Source: Mycobacterium sp. 852013-50091_SCH5140682
Lineage (GTDB): Bacteria; Actinomycetota; Actinomycetes; Mycobacteriales; Mycobacteriaceae
Direction: 5' to 3'
DNA: 64,000 nucleotides
Assembly (NCBI RefSeq): GCF_001665685.1
Contig: NZ_LZTB01000030.1
Span: 1-64,000 of the forward strand
Below are positions 43,030-53,002 of this stretch, in pieces (position 1 is the first letter of the stretch; each line of letters begins with the position of its first letter). The position numbers and the translations under genes were made by a program. The notes beneath the pieces were generated by a model. It did not search any database, had not been told where the DNA came from, and saw only the letters and a program-made list of their open reading frames with translations.

Positions 43030-45657
43030 TCACAACTCGATGTGGTGGGCGCCGCCCACGCCTGCGTAGCGCTGCGGGCTGCAGGTCAGCACGATCACCT
43101 GACCGTCGCCGCCCACCGCATCGAACACCGCGCCCATCTTCACCAGCCGCGCGGCGTCGGTGAACCCGAGCGCATCGTCGATAATGACCGGCACGTTGTC
43201 CTCCTTGGCCACCAGCGCTGCGCCTGCCAGCCGCGTCACGATGGCCAACTGCTCCTTGGCACCGCCCGAGAGCGACTCGTACGGCACCGTGCGGCCCGAC
43301 ACCGTGCGGGTACAGATCCGCAGCTCGCTGTCGACATCGACGTCGAAGTCCTCACCGAACACCAGCCGACCGAGGCGCTGCACTTCGAGCCGGAACGGGT
43401 CGGCGTAGCGCTGCCGCGTGGCGTCGCGGTGCCTGCTCATCACCGAGCGCAACATCTCGGCGGCCCGGGCCCGGCGATGCACCTGCCGGTACTGCGCCGC
43501 GGCATGCTCGCGTTCGGTCTCGGCGGCGTCAAGCTGTCCCTTGCGGCCCTCGGTGCCGTACACCTTCAATTGGGCCGCGACCTCACGCAAGCCGTCGACC
43601 GCCGCATCGTGACGGGCTCCGAGTTCTTCGGCAGCGCGTACTGCCGCGGCCAGTTCGGCATTCACGAGATCCGGTGTGCTGCTAGCCAGTTCGCTGCTCA
43701 ACGCCGTGACCGCAGCGGCGGCCGACGCGGCCCGGTCACCGTCGGCCTGCGCTGCCACCGCCAGCTCGTCGTCTCCGACGGTGGCGCGCTGCGCGGCGAG
43801 ACGACCCGTATCCACGGTCAATTCGGCCTGTGCCGCGGCGAGCTTCTCGCGCAGCACTGTGGCGCCTGTGGTTGCTTGCGCGAGCTTCCGCGCGGCCGCG
43901 TTGGCTACCTTGCGATGGGTTTCCGCGTCGATGACCGCCTGCCGGTGAGCCGCGACCGCCGCATCGAGTTCCGTTCTGGCCGTGGCGATGTCGGCAGGGC
44001 CATCAAGGTCGAAGAGTGCCGCTTCGGCGGGCTGGTCGGCGCTCAGGCCCGCCAGGCGCGCCCGCAGCGCGGGTATCTGGTCATCGCCGGTCAACGCGTC
44101 CACCGTGGCCCGCGCCCGGTCCCTGGCCCCGATGAGCTCGCGGCGGCGTTCGTCGAGCGCCCGTGCGGCGGCGACGTCGGCGGCCCCGGCGCCCGCCAGC
44201 GCAGAAGCCAGCACACCCTGTGCCGCGGTGAGCTTGGCCCTGGTCTCGGCTGCGGGGGTGCCCGGTAGCACCGTCACGGTGAGCACACCCGGCACCTCGA
44301 CATCGGTCGGCGCGGTGGTGCGCACCGACCACTGCGCGCCGGCGTCGAGTGCCACCTCGGCTCCACCGACCCGCACCGCGACATCGGTGGCCGCGACGAG
44401 TTCGATACGCGCCGAGGCGAGTTCGTCCTGCCCGGCCGCACGTTCGACGGCGACCGCGGCGGTCTCGATGGCCCGCATCGCCGTCTCGTCGAGGATGATC
44501 GTCGCGAGTTCCCGGCCGATCCGGTCACATTCGCGTTGCGCGGTGTCGATGCGACCCAGCCGGGTGGCCAGCCGCTCGACCTCCTCGCGCGCAGCGAGCC
44601 GATCGACTGTCGCGCGCGCAGCGTCGACCCGGTCGGCGCGGTCGCGTACCACTGCCTGGGCCAGTTCGGCGGCGTCTTCGGCGGCCTCATGGACCTCGTG
44701 CGCCGTCTCGGCGTCCGCCGCGGCGGCCGTGACAGCAGCCGTGAGCTCGGCGATGGCCGCGGTGCGCTCGTCGATGTCGGCGCGCAACCGGCGGCGCTCG
44801 GTGAGTGCCGCAGTCGACGCCGCATGGGTGGCCTTGGCGGCAGCGGCCACCACCTCGGCCTCCTTGAGCTGCGCGGTCAGCGCCGCAACAGCCTCGGCAG
44901 CGGTTCGGGCCGCGGTCAGCCGTACCGTGGCCCGGGTCCGCTCCTCAGCCAGGAGGCTCACCTCCGTGGTCAACTCGGCATGCCGGCGCACCGCGTCGTC
45001 GACCTCAGCCACCGCGGCCGCGCGGTGGGCCACCTCCTGGTCGGCTTCGGCCAGGCGCTTGATCACCGCAGCCCATTCGCCGGTCGGGCGGCCCGTGCCG
45101 GTGAAGTACCGCGCGTACTCCGCGTCGATGCGCTCGACGAGCAGCGGCTCGTCCCCGGACAACGAAACTGCTTGGCCCGCAGCAACATCCAGCGCCCGAG
45201 CCAGCGCGTCCGAACCCGAAAGGTCCACCGGCGCGGTCGGGGCCGACTGCAGAACCCGCTGCGCCTGCCACAACGCGGTGTCCAAAGTGTCGTTCAGCAT
45301 GGCCAGTACCCGCTCGTGGGCCTCGTCGCCACTGAGCTGTTCGCGTCTGGGTGCCAGCACCGTCAGCTCGGTCTCGGCGCGCTTGTGGAACCGCTTGCGA
45401 TACACGAACCGGTATGGCCCGGTGGAGATTTCGGCGGTCACCTCGGCGCCGACGTCGGCATGGGTGGGCTTGACCTGCTTGACGTCCTTCTTGGTCGAGC
45501 GGTCCTTGGCCTCGATCAGCAGATCCAGCGCCTCGATCATCGACGACTTGCCGATCTCGTTGGCGCCACTGACCACCACCACCCCGTGATCGGGAAACTC
45601 GATCTCGCGGTGAGTGATTCCGCGGTAATTCGTCAGGACGAGCCGGTGCAGTTTCAC
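43030..45657 (-). CDS. SMC/SbcC-like ATPase with long coiled coil (Rv1278-like)
   Basis: 875 residues, the length of Rv1278. Walker A is VSGANEIGKSSMIEALDLL (residues 29-47). Residues 180-720 are heptad-like, Ala/Glu/Arg-rich coiled coil with a small central hinge-like globular section around 420-480 (VRTTAPTDVEVPGVLTVTVL). The C-terminal ATPase half has LSGGAKEQLAIVTRLAGAAL (signature) and NVPVIIDDALGFTD (Walker B). It resembles RecF/SbcC-type DNA repair ATPases and lacks the Rad50 CxxC hook. It overlaps the SbcD-like nuclease gene by four bases (ATGA), so the two form an MRN/SbcCD-like complex in all likelihood. Confidence 0.87.
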   Translation of the reverse strand: MKLHRLVLTNYRGITHREIEFPDHGVVVVSGANEIGKSSMIEALDLLIEAKDRSTKKDVKQVKPTHADVGAEVTAEISTGPYRFVYRKRFHKRAETELTVLAPRREQLSGDEAHERVLAMLNDTLDTALWQAQRVLQSAPTAPVDLSGSDALARALDVAAGQAVSLSGDEPLLVERIDAEYARYFTGTGRPTGEWAAVIKRLAEADQEVAHRAAAVAEVDDAVRRHAELTTEVSLLAEERTRATVRLTAARTAAEAVAALTAQLKEAEVVAAAAKATHAASTAALTERRRLRADIDERTAAIAELTAAVTAAAADAETAHEVHEAAEDAAELAQAVVRDRADRVDAARATVDRLAAREEVERLATRLGRIDTAQRECDRIGRELATIILDETAMRAIETAAVAVERAAGQDELASARIELVAATDVAVRVGGAEVALDAGAQWSVRTTAPTDVEVPGVLTVTVLPGTPAAETRAKLTAAQGVLASALAGAGAADVAAARALDERRRELIGARDRARATVDALTGDDQIPALRARLAGLSADQPAEAALFDLDGPADIATARTELDAAVAAHRQAVIDAETHRKVANAAARKLAQATTGATVLREKLAAAQAELTVDTGRLAAQRATVGDDELAVAAQADGDRAASAAAAVTALSSELASSTPDLVNAELAAAVRAAEELGARHDAAVDGLREVAAQLKVYGTEGRKGQLDAAETEREHAAAQYRQVHRRARAAEMLRSVMSRHRDATRQRYADPFRLEVQRLGRLVFGEDFDVDVDSELRICTRTVSGRTVPYESLSGGAKEQLAIVTRLAGAALVAKEDNVPVIIDDALGFTDAARLVKMGAVFDAVGGDGQVIVLTCSPQRYAGVGGAHHIEL

Positions 45658-46838
45658 GCCACTCCCTTTGCTCTTCGCGCAAGCGGCCCATCGGAACCCT
45701 TGGTGTCGACCAACCGCAGCAGCAGACCCAACGCGGCCCGCGCGTCCTCGGCGCCGTCGGCGTCAGACCGCGCGGTGGCGACCAGTTCGTCGACCGCCGC
45801 TGCGGCGAACCCGCCGATACCCAGATCGTCGAACTCACCGTCGGCGGGCAGCACCGCGATGTCGGTGTGCCGTTCCCACACGGTCAGTGCCGCGAACAAC
45901 CGGGCGTACTTGTCCAGGCAGGCGTCGAGGTCTGCCTTGGCGGTCACCGTGAGCGAGCCCGTCAGCGCCAACCGCACGACGGTACGTTCCTTGTCGCCCA
46001 GCTGATCCAGGTTGATGTCGAGATCGGCCACCTCGCGGTCGCTGTCGACGTCACGGCGCAGCGTGACGAAGCGCCAGCGGCCCACCCGTTCCGAGCCGAC
46101 CCGAACCGGCCGCTGCGGGTCCTCTTCATCGATGTCGACGAGAAGCACATGGCCGGAATCGGATTCGATGTCGTCATAATTGGTGACCTCGGGTGCGCCC
46201 GAGTACCACACGCGCCCCGTCGACCCGACCTCGGTGCGAGAGTGCTTGTCCCCCAACGCTACATAGTGCACGGCCCCGCGCGCCACCGCGGCCTCGACGG
46301 CGGCCAGCCGGATCAGCGACGGCTTGTCCTTGTCCGGGTCGAGCACATCGACCCCGCCATGGCCGACCACAATGCGAGTCACGCCATCGGCGGGCAGGTC
46401 GGCGAGCACATCACCGGTCAGGTCGGTGGTCGGCGCCTTGGACCGCCACGGCGCGGCCACGATCTGCAGGCCGGGCCGCACCTCGTGCACCCCGGCCCGG
46501 TCCAGGACGACGACGTTCTCGGGCCGCTCGGCGAGAAACAGCGCGCTGGTGTACACCGACGCCGCGTCGAGCGGATCGTGATTGCCCGGCAGCAGGTACA
46601 CCGGAACGCCGACGGCGCGCATGGCCTCCAGCGACTGGCTGATCTCGCGGGGCGCCAACTGGTTGTGCTCGAACACGTCGCCTGCCACCACCACGAACTC
46701 GGCGCCCGTGCGGGCTGCCAGCGCACCCAAGGAGGCCACCGCGTCGCGGCGAGCGGCCGAATACCGTGGCTGCGCCTCACCGTTGAGAAAGTGGCGGGTC
46801 ATGCCGAGCTGCCAATCGGCGGTGTGCAGAAAGCGCAT
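45654..46838 (-). CDS. SbcD/Mre11-like metallophosphoesterase nuclease (Rv1277-like)
   Basis: 394 residues. Metal-binding motifs are all present: MRFLHTADWQLG (D8), VVVAGDVFEHNQ, YLLPGNHDPLD, IVVGHGGVDVLD and YVALGDKHSR. This is the SbcD/Mre11 calcineurin-like order. The C-terminal half is a cap and dimer region. It should cut DNA ends or hairpins with the SMC-like partner encoded next (ATGA overlap). ATG 46838 is chosen as the protein then begins with the first motif; the frame is open to 46913, and the M. tuberculosis equivalent is annotated longer. Confidence 0.88.
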   Translation of the reverse strand: MRFLHTADWQLGMTRHFLNGEAQPRYSAARRDAVASLGALAARTGAEFVVVAGDVFEHNQLAPREISQSLEAMRAVGVPVYLLPGNHDPLDAASVYTSALFLAERPENVVVLDRAGVHEVRPGLQIVAAPWRSKAPTTDLTGDVLADLPADGVTRIVVGHGGVDVLDPDKDKPSLIRLAAVEAAVARGAVHYVALGDKHSRTEVGSTGRVWYSGAPEVTNYDDIESDSGHVLLVDIDEEDPQRPVRVGSERVGRWRFVTLRRDVDSDREVADLDINLDQLGDKERTVVRLALTGSLTVTAKADLDACLDKYARLFAALTVWERHTDIAVLPADGEFDDLGIGGFAAAAVDELVATARSDADGAEDARAALGLLLRLVDTKGSDGPLARRAKGVA

Positions 46839-46956
46839 CGAGAGCCCGTCCTTTCTGATCCGTTCGGGTCGTTCGTCGTCGAGCAAGGCGAGTGTAGGTC
46901 GGGGCGCCGACAAGTCCGGGGACGTCGATCGGCATGGCCCAGCGCCGGATCCCCGA

Positions 46957-46962
46957 TAACCT
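46957..46962 (+). promoter_or_regulatory. Candidate -10 box of sixA
   Basis: TAACCT (TANNNT) ends six bases before the sixA ATG, with no SD in between, so a leaderless transcript is likely. It lies in the 130-base region divergent to the SbcD-like gene. Confidence 0.35.
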
Positions 46963-46968
46963 CATGCG

Positions 46969-47475
46969 ATGAGCACCAACACCCTGCTGCTGTTGCGCCA
47001 TGCAAAATCCGACTACCCCGACGGCGTGGCCGACCATGAGCGCCCGCTGGCCGCCCGCGGAATCCGGGAGGCCGCGCTGGCCGGCGACTGGATCCGCGCC
47101 AATCTGCCGCCGATCGACGCCGTGCTGTGCTCGACCGCGACGCGTACCCGTCAGACGCTGGCGCGCACCGGGATCGACGCACCGGTGCGTTACGTAGACC
47201 GCATCTACGACGCGACGGCGGGCACCGTGATCGACGTGATCAACGGCGTGGAATCACAATTCGGCACCGACGTGTCCACGGTCCTGCTGATCGGCCACGA
47301 ACCGGCCATGTCGGCGACCGCGCTCGGATTGTCCGACGGGAGCAATACCACGCTGACACAAGAGATTTCGCTGAAATTCCCCACGTCGGCCATCGCGGTG
47401 CTGCGGACCGGCAGCGGCTGGGACGAACTGACTCTCGGCGGCGCCGAGCTCGTCGACTTCCACGTACCGCGCTGA
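46969..47475 (+). CDS. sixA: SixA-type phosphohistidine phosphatase (Rv1276c-like)
   Basis: 168 residues of the histidine-phosphatase fold. LLLLRHAKSDYP holds the catalytic R10-H11 (RHG-type motif), DHERPLAARGIREAALAGDW is the SixA-specific following block, and AVLCSTATRTRQTL and LLIGHEPAMSATALGL contain the second Arg and His. It removes phosphate from histidine-phosphorylated proteins or acts on small phosphoesters. Orthologous position to Rv1276c. It converges with lprC, only three bases apart. Cytoplasmic. Confidence 0.9.
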   Translation: MSTNTLLLLRHAKSDYPDGVADHERPLAARGIREAALAGDWIRANLPPIDAVLCSTATRTRQTLARTGIDAPVRYVDRIYDATAGTVIDVINGVESQFGTDVSTVLLIGHEPAMSATALGLSDGSNTTLTQEISLKFPTSAIAVLRTGSGWDELTLGGAELVDFHVPR

Positions 47476-47478
47476 GGC

Positions 47479-48036
47479 TCAGGAGTTGGTGTTGAGCGTG
47501 AGCTCCATCAACTTGACCGCCATGGAGCAAGCGTCGATACCCGGCGCCTGCGGGTTCACCCACCACCCGACCACACCGGCAGCGTCGCTGGCCACACCGC
47601 ACGCGCCGTTGGGGCTGTTCGGCTTCATGATGATCGAGTCGACCCCGTTGATGCGGCGGGATTCGATCCCGTACTGCAGCTGCTGAGCGACCTTGCGTTC
47701 GTTGTCGAGGCTGCCCTGCTCATACCAGAACCGGGTGATGTCGATCAGGCCCGCCGGGTTGGCCGCCTGCCAGCGGCACACCGCACCGACGAAGGTGCTC
47801 TGGATGTCCAGCGGGTCGGCACCGACGGTCTTGGCCAGGATGTCCTGAGTCAGGACGTCGCATTCCTTGAGCAGGTTGGGGTACTGCTTCTCGGACTTGT
47901 TGTTGCTCGGCCCGCCGCTGGAGCCCTCCTTGGCCGCGACGCCCTCGACCGTGCGGGTGCAGCCGGTGAGCCCGGCGAACACGGCCAGCGCGGCCACCGT
48001 CACGGCGAGTCCTTTGCGACCCCTGCGCACGCTCAT
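47479..48036 (-). CDS. lprC: Lipoprotein LprC (DUF3558)
   Basis: 185 residues. The signal peptide MSVRRGRKGLAVTVAALAVF ends in the lipobox GLTGC with C26 lipidated. The mature part is DUF3558, with YPNLLKECDVLTQDILAKTV, CRWQAANPAGLIDITRFWYE and CGVASDAAGVVGWWVNPQAP. It is very close in wording to M. tuberculosis LprC (Rv1275), including the Cys pattern. Envelope lipoprotein; no biochemical function is established. It begins four bases inside the lprB stop (ATGA), so the two lipoproteins are translated together. Confidence 0.92.
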   Translation of the reverse strand: MSVRRGRKGLAVTVAALAVFAGLTGCTRTVEGVAAKEGSSGGPSNNKSEKQYPNLLKECDVLTQDILAKTVGADPLDIQSTFVGAVCRWQAANPAGLIDITRFWYEQGSLDNERKVAQQLQYGIESRRINGVDSIIMKPNSPNGACGVASDAAGVVGWWVNPQAPGIDACSMAVKLMELTLNTNS

Positions 48037-48626
48037 TTCGAGTTCACAATCGACTGGCGGGCGAGCTCCTTGGCCACGCCGCACGGTTCGGGGAAAGGCT
48101 TCTGGTCGAAACTGACCGACCACTCGATGAAGTCATCGTTGAACTGGATACCGACCTCACACAGGTTGGACGTGTTCTGCAGCGGGTCCTGGCCGATGGC
48201 CACGAAACCGCCGTGTCCTTCGATGTTGATGTCTTCCACGCTGGTGCGCGACAGTTCCTCGGTCTTGCGTTCCCGCCCGATCGGGCTGCCGCGGAACCAC
48301 GTGAACGAGAAGTGCGGACCCAGGATGCTGCCGCCCTGCAGCCACTGGCATCCCGACGAGTTGGCCGCGGTGTTCACCAAGCCCTGCACCTGGGTGAGTT
48401 CGGCGATGGTCTGGTCACTGACCCCGCCGCACTGCGGAAAGAATGGCCCGTGCTTGGCCGCGGCGGAAGGGGACGGCGAGGCAGGCTGCGACGCGCCGGG
48501 CCCTGCCGAGTCACCGGCACCCGAGCAGGCGGCGAACACCGGGACTGCCACGGCAGCCAGCACTGCCAACCGAGTGGCGGTGCGGGTCCGTCGCGTGGCG
48601 GTCGTGCGTCCAGTCACGCCATGCAC
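48033..48626 (-). CDS. lprB: Lipoprotein LprB (DUF3558)
   Basis: About 197 residues. After a basic N-terminus and hydrophobic stretch (LAVLAAVAVPVFAAC) comes the lipobox Cys (C34). The DUF3558 body contains HGPFFPQCGGVSDQTIAEL, CQWLQGGSILGPHFSFTWF, GSPIGRERKTEELSR and EWSVSFDQKPFPEPCGVAKE, close to M. tuberculosis LprB (Rv1274). The start is uncertain: GTG 48626 and GTG 48617 are both possible, and the frame is open further upstream. Envelope-anchored partner of LprC, encoded immediately downstream. Divergent from the ABC transporter pair. Confidence 0.9.
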   Translation of the reverse strand: MHGVTGRTTATRRTRTATRLAVLAAVAVPVFAACSGAGDSAGPGASQPASPSPSAAAKHGPFFPQCGGVSDQTIAELTQVQGLVNTAANSSGCQWLQGGSILGPHFSFTWFRGSPIGRERKTEELSRTSVEDINIEGHGGFVAIGQDPLQNTSNLCEVGIQFNDDFIEWSVSFDQKPFPEPCGVAKELARQSIVNSK

Positions 48627-48744
48627 TGTAGCTGCACCCTGTGAGCGCAACCACCGACATGCCGATTGACCAGGACTTTCCAACTCACTTTCCGGTCAGC
48701 AGCCAGACAGGTTCCGCGCCGTCTCGGTGTGCGACAGTAGCTGG

Positions 48745-50490
48745 ATGCTCTGGGCGCTGCTGCGGCGGTACGTGCGGCCGTACCGGTCGCTGCTGGCCGC
48801 CGTGGCCGCGCTGCAGGTGGTGAGCACTCTGGCGTCGCTGTATCTGCCGACGGTCAACGCCGCGATCATCGACGACGGGGTAGCCAAGGGCGACACCGGT
48901 CGAATCGTCGATCTGGGCGGCGTGATGCTCGGCGTCACCGCGCTGCAGGTGCTGTGCTCGGTCGCTGCGGTGTTCTTCGGGTCGCGGGCCGCCATGAGCT
49001 TCGGGCGCGATCTGCGTTCGGCGATCTTCCATCACGTCACCACGTTCTCCGCCGCCGAGACCGCGCGATTCGGGGCCCCGACGTTGCTGACCCGCACCAC
49101 CAACGACGTCGGGCAGATCCAGCAGCTGCTACAACTGACCTGCACGATGCTGGTGACCGCGCCGATCATGTCGATCGGCGGCATCGCGATGGCCGTGCAC
49201 CAGGACGCGGGCCTGTCGTGGCTGCTGCTGGTCAGCGTGCCCGCCCTGGCCCTGGCGAACTACACGATCATCAAGCGCCTGATGCCCGTCTACCGCCGGC
49301 TGCAGGGCGTCATCGACGGCATCAACCGGGTGATGCGCGACCAGCTGTCCGGCATCCGCGTGATCCGGGCGTTCTCCCGCGAACCCGTCGAACGGGTCCG
49401 GTTCGCCGAAGCCAACGACGCGCTGGCGGGCACCGCGATCGAGGGCGGTCGCTGGCAGGCGCTGATGCTCCCGGTCACCACGCTGGTGATCAACGTCTCC
49501 AGCGTCGCCCTCATCTGGTTCGGTGGGCTGCGGATCGACGCGGGCCACATGCAGGTCGGTTCGCTGATCGCGTTCCTGGCCTACTTCATGCAGATCCTGA
49601 TGGCCGTGCTGATGGCGACGTTCTTGCTGGTGCTGTTTCCGCGGGCCTCGGTGTGCGCCGAACGGGTCACCGAGGTGCTGGACACCTCGCCCGCGATCAC
49701 CAGCCCCGAGCACCCACGGCAGCCGCTGGCCCGCACCGGCGAAATCACCCTGCACAAGGCCACCTTCAGCTATCCGGGGGCGGATCGCCCTGTACTGCAG
49801 GGTGTTTCATTCACGGCACAATCCGGGACGACGACCGCAGTGGTCGGCTCGACGGGATCGGGCAAGTCGACGCTGCTGTCGTTGATCTGCCGGCTCTACG
49901 ACGTCACCGCAGGTGCGGTCCTGGTCGACGGCGTCGACGTGCGCGATCGCGACATCGAGGACCTCTGGTCGACGATCGGCCTGGTGCCGCAGCGCGGTTA
50001 CCTGTTCACCGGCACGGTCGCGGAAAACCTGAGCTACGGCGCGGCCCCGGGACAGGAGCTGACCGACGACGACATGTGGGAGGCGCTGCGGGTCGCGGCC
50101 GCCGACGACTTCGTGCGTGCCCACCCCGAAGGACTGCAGATGCCGGTAGCCCAGGGCGGCATCAACTTCTCCGGCGGGCAACGGCAGCGGCTGGCCATCG
50201 CGCGGGCCGTGATCCGCAGGCCCGCGATCTACCTGTTCGATGACGCGTTCTCGGCGCTCGACGTCCACACCGACGCCAAGGTGCGCGATGCGCTGCGGGC
50301 CGTGTCGAGCGGGGCGACGGTGCTCATCGTGGCGCAGCGCATCTCCACGGTCATCGATGCCGACCAGATCGTCGTCGTCGACGACGGCCGCATCGTCGGC
50401 GTCGGAACCCATGACACGCTGCTGGCCGACTGCCCCACGTACGCCGAGTTCGTCGAGTCGCAGTCGGTGGGCGCCGGGGAGCGCTCATGA
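48745..50490 (+). CDS. ABC transporter, fused permease-ATPase (Rv1273c-like)
   Basis: 581 residues: six-helix type-1 exporter domain (residues 1-310) and an ATPase domain. The beginning [19 protein letters not shown] and [20 protein letters not shown] resemble Rv1273c closely. Walker [10 protein letters not shown] (about 372-380), signature FSGGQRQR, Walker [15 protein letters not shown]. The Walker B Asp-Asp replaces the usual Asp-Glu, so this half may have a degenerate catalytic site, as in many heterodimeric ABC proteins. ATG 48745 is chosen over GTG 48727. It is coupled to the second ABC gene by ATGA. Confidence 0.92.
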   Translation: MLWALLRRYVRPYRSLLAAVAALQVVSTLASLYLPTVNAAIIDDGVAKGDTGRIVDLGGVMLGVTALQVLCSVAAVFFGSRAAMSFGRDLRSAIFHHVTTFSAAETARFGAPTLLTRTTNDVGQIQQLLQLTCTMLVTAPIMSIGGIAMAVHQDAGLSWLLLVSVPALALANYTIIKRLMPVYRRLQGVIDGINRVMRDQLSGIRVIRAFSREPVERVRFAEANDALAGTAIEGGRWQALMLPVTTLVINVSSVALIWFGGLRIDAGHMQVGSLIAFLAYFMQILMAVLMATFLLVLFPRASVCAERVTEVLDTSPAITSPEHPRQPLARTGEITLHKATFSYPGADRPVLQGVSFTAQSGTTTAVVGSTGSGKSTLLSLICRLYDVTAGAVLVDGVDVRDRDIEDLWSTIGLVPQRGYLFTGTVAENLSYGAAPGQELTDDDMWEALRVAAADDFVRAHPEGLQMPVAQGGINFSGGQRQRLAIARAVIRRPAIYLFDDAFSALDVHTDAKVRDALRAVSSGATVLIVAQRISTVIDADQIVVVDDGRIVGVGTHDTLLADCPTYAEFVESQSVGAGERS

Positions 50491-52376
50491 CGATCCCGTC
50501 CGCGCGCCGCGCGATGCTCGCCGCGCCCGCCGAACGCACGCGCGACTTCCGCGGCTCGGCGCTGCGGCTCGTCAAACTGCTGGTGCCGCAACGCGGGCCG
50601 GCGATCGCGGTGATCATGCTCGGTGTCGCGGGCGTCGCGATCGGTGTGATCGGCCCACGCATTCTCGGCCACGCCACCGATCTGCTGTTCAACGGCGTGA
50701 TCGGGCGCGAGCTGCCCGCGGGCCTCACCAAGGACCAAGCCGTCGCGGCAGCGCGCGCCCGCGGTGACACCACGTTCGCCGACCTGCTGTCCGGCATGAA
50801 CGTGATCCCCGGTCACGGCGTGGATTTCACCGCCGTCGCGCACACCCTGGCCCTGGCCCTGGGCCTGTATCTGCTTGCCGCCCTGTTCGTCTGGATCCAG
50901 GCCCGGCTGCTGGTGGCGGTCGTACAACGAACCATGGCCGCGCTGCGTGCCGACGTCGAGAACAAGATCCACCGGCTGCCGTTGTCCTACTTCGACTCCC
51001 GCCAGCGCGGCGAGGTGCTCAGCCGCGTCACCAACGACATCGACAACATCTCGTCGTCGGTGTCGATGACCATCAATCAACTCATGAGCGCGGTCCTCAC
51101 AGTGCTCGCCGTGCTGGTGATGATGCTGACGATTTCACCGTTGCTCACTGTGCTGACCGTGATCACGGTGCCGCTCTCGTTGTGGGTGACCCGCTGGATC
51201 GCGCGGCGGTCGCAGCGGCTGTTCGTCGCGCAGTGGCGCAACACCGGGCGGCTCAACGCCCACATCGAAGAGACCTACAGCGGTTTCACCATCGTCAAGA
51301 CTTTCGGTCACCAGGCCGCGGCCCGGCAGAGGTTCGCCGAGCTCAACGGCGAGGTGTTCCAGTCGAGCTTCGCCGCACAGTTCTTCTCCGGTTTGGTCTC
51401 CCCCGCAACGATGTTCATCGGCAACCTCAGCTACGTCGCCGTCGCCGTGGTGGGCGGCCTGCAGGTGGCCACCGGGCAGATCACCCTCGGCAGCATCCAG
51501 GCGTTCGTCCAGTACGTGCGGCAGTTCAACCAACCGCTCACCCAGATCGCCGGGATGTACAACACCATGCAGTCCGGGGTGGCCAGCGCCGAGCGGGTCT
51601 TCGAACTGCTCGACACCGCCGAGGAGCCGCCAGACCCACCCCGGCGGCTCGACATCCGCCGCGGCAGGGTGGAATTCGATCACGTCGGCTTCAGCTACCG
51701 GCCGGGCACGCCGGTGATCGAGGACCTGTCGCTGACGGCCGAACCGGGCAGCACGGTGGCCATCGTCGGGCCGACCGGAGCGGGCAAGACCACGTTGGTC
51801 AATCTTCTGATGCGGTTCTACGACGTGGATTCCGGCCGGATCCGCATCGACGGCGTGGACATCTCGACCGTCAGCCGCGAATCCCTTCGGTCGTCGATAG
51901 GCATGGTGCTGCAGGACACCTGGCTGTTCGGCGGCACGATCTACGACAACATCGCCTACGGCAGGCCAGATGCCGGCGAGGAGGACGTGATCGCGGCGGC
52001 GCGCGCCGCCCATGTGGACCGGTTCGTGCACACGCTGCCCGACGGCTACGCCACTCGCGTCAGCGACGACGGGGGCAGCATCAGCGCAGGCGAGAAGCAG
52101 TTGATCACGATCGCGCGGGCGTTCCTGGCCCGCCCCGCGCTGCTTGTGCTCGACGAGGCGACCAGTTCGGTGGACACCAGGACCGAGTTGCTGATCCAGC
52201 ATGCGATGAACGTATTGCGCCGGGACCGAACCAGTTTCATCATCGCCCACCGGCTCTCGACGATTCGCGACGCCGACCTGATCCTGGTGATGGACGCCGG
52301 CCGGATCGTCGAACGAGGCAGCCACGAAGAGCTGATGGCGCGCCACGGCCGGTACTGGGAGATGACCCAGGCCTGA
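50487..52376 (+). CDS. ABC transporter, fused permease-ATPase (Rv1272c-like)
   Basis: 629 residues, the heterodimer partner of the preceding gene. Exporter-type membrane domain with an insert after helix 1 (residues 80-115, [20 protein letters not shown]) that is absent from the partner. ATPase: Walker [10 protein letters not shown] (about 428-436), an altered signature ISAGEKQL and Walker [14 protein letters not shown] with the catalytic Glu intact. The altered signature here and altered Walker B in the partner suggest one active and one degenerate ATP site. The M. tuberculosis equivalent Rv1272c has been reported to promote fatty-acid import despite its exporter fold. A hairpin follows its stop. 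Confidence 0.92.
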   Translation: MTIPSARRAMLAAPAERTRDFRGSALRLVKLLVPQRGPAIAVIMLGVAGVAIGVIGPRILGHATDLLFNGVIGRELPAGLTKDQAVAAARARGDTTFADLLSGMNVIPGHGVDFTAVAHTLALALGLYLLAALFVWIQARLLVAVVQRTMAALRADVENKIHRLPLSYFDSRQRGEVLSRVTNDIDNISSSVSMTINQLMSAVLTVLAVLVMMLTISPLLTVLTVITVPLSLWVTRWIARRSQRLFVAQWRNTGRLNAHIEETYSGFTIVKTFGHQAAARQRFAELNGEVFQSSFAAQFFSGLVSPATMFIGNLSYVAVAVVGGLQVATGQITLGSIQAFVQYVRQFNQPLTQIAGMYNTMQSGVASAERVFELLDTAEEPPDPPRRLDIRRGRVEFDHVGFSYRPGTPVIEDLSLTAEPGSTVAIVGPTGAGKTTLVNLLMRFYDVDSGRIRIDGVDISTVSRESLRSSIGMVLQDTWLFGGTIYDNIAYGRPDAGEEDVIAAARAAHVDRFVHTLPDGYATRVSDDGGSISAGEKQLITIARAFLARPALLVLDEATSSVDTRTELLIQHAMNVLRRDRTSFIIAHRLSTIRDADLILVMDAGRIVERGSHEELMARHGRYWEMTQA

Positions 52377-52380
52377 GACT

Positions 52381-52443
52381 CGCCGAGACTACGGGTTTTC
52401 GCGTGAAATCGTCGGAAACGCACGAAAAACCGTAGTGTCGGCG
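52381..52443. terminator. Long inverted repeat between convergent genes
   Basis: CGCCGAGACTACGGGTTTTC (from 52381) pairs with the sequence ending at 52443; the 25-base arms 52381-52405 and 52419-52443 differ at only a few positions around a 13-base loop. It lies right after the ABC gene stop and before the stop of the convergent gene, so it can end transcription from both sides. Similar GAGACTACGG-type hairpins recur in mycobacterial gaps. Confidence 0.65.
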
Positions 52444-52453
52444 GAGGAAAAAC

Positions 52454-53002
52454 CTATAGGTTCGGGCCCTCGGCGCGCAGATCGTCGACGTTCTTCATGG
52501 CATCCCGCAGCTTGCCCAGCCACTCCTCGGTGTGCTGACCGACCAGCTTGACCGACCAGGCCAGTGCATCGGAGCGGGACCGGGCCACGCCGGCATCGAC
52601 GAGGGTGTCCAGCACCTGCCGCTCGGGCTGTTTGAGCCGGGTCATGACGGGAACGGCGATGTGGGTGAACAGGATTCGCTCCGCGGGGGTTCCGACCTCC
52701 ACACCCCAGGAGACCTTGCGGCCGAATTTGTTCTGCGCCTCGTCGGCGATCCGCATGCGCTCACCGCGGGTCTCTTCGCGGAAGCGGGCGGCCCGGCCGG
52801 AGGCTCTAGCCTCGCTCTCTCCCTCGGCGGGATCCGGCAACCGTCCGATGACGGTGATCTCTTCGCGGTCGACGACAACTGTCGGGTCGCCGGCGAACCA
52901 GGTGTCGGGCAGCCGCCCGGCGAACCATTCGGGTGCGTCGTGGGCCGGTGGTTGCTGGGCCTGTTGCCAGCCGCCGCGGCCGTGTTGATGATGTTGCTTC
53001 AT
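52454..53002 (-). CDS. Conserved hypothetical mycobacterial protein
   Basis: 182 residues, soluble. A His/Gln/Pro-rich N-terminus (MKQHHQHGRGGWQQAQQPP) precedes a compact part with PTVVVDREEITVIGRLPDP, FREETRGERMRIADEAQNKF and LVDAGVARSRSDALAWSVKL, the last of which resembles the ribbon-helix-helix-like ends of small DNA-binding or antitoxin proteins. I do not recognise the family. Three tandem TTACA-ending octamers abut the start codon and may be its operator. The N-terminal His cluster could bind metal. Next gene upstream is the small membrane protein at 53082. Confidence 0.7.
   Translation of the reverse strand: MKQHHQHGRGGWQQAQQPPAHDAPEWFAGRLPDTWFAGDPTVVVDREEITVIGRLPDPAEGESEARASGRAARFREETRGERMRIADEAQNKFGRKVSWGVEVGTPAERILFTHIAVPVMTRLKQPERQVLDTLVDAGVARSRSDALAWSVKLVGQHTEEWLGKLRDAMKNVDDLRAEGPNL

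Noticed and set aside
43982..45589. 535-codon Ser/Ala/Arg frame on the plus strand
   Set aside because: Antisense shadow of the SMC-like gene; low-complexity composition and no motif.
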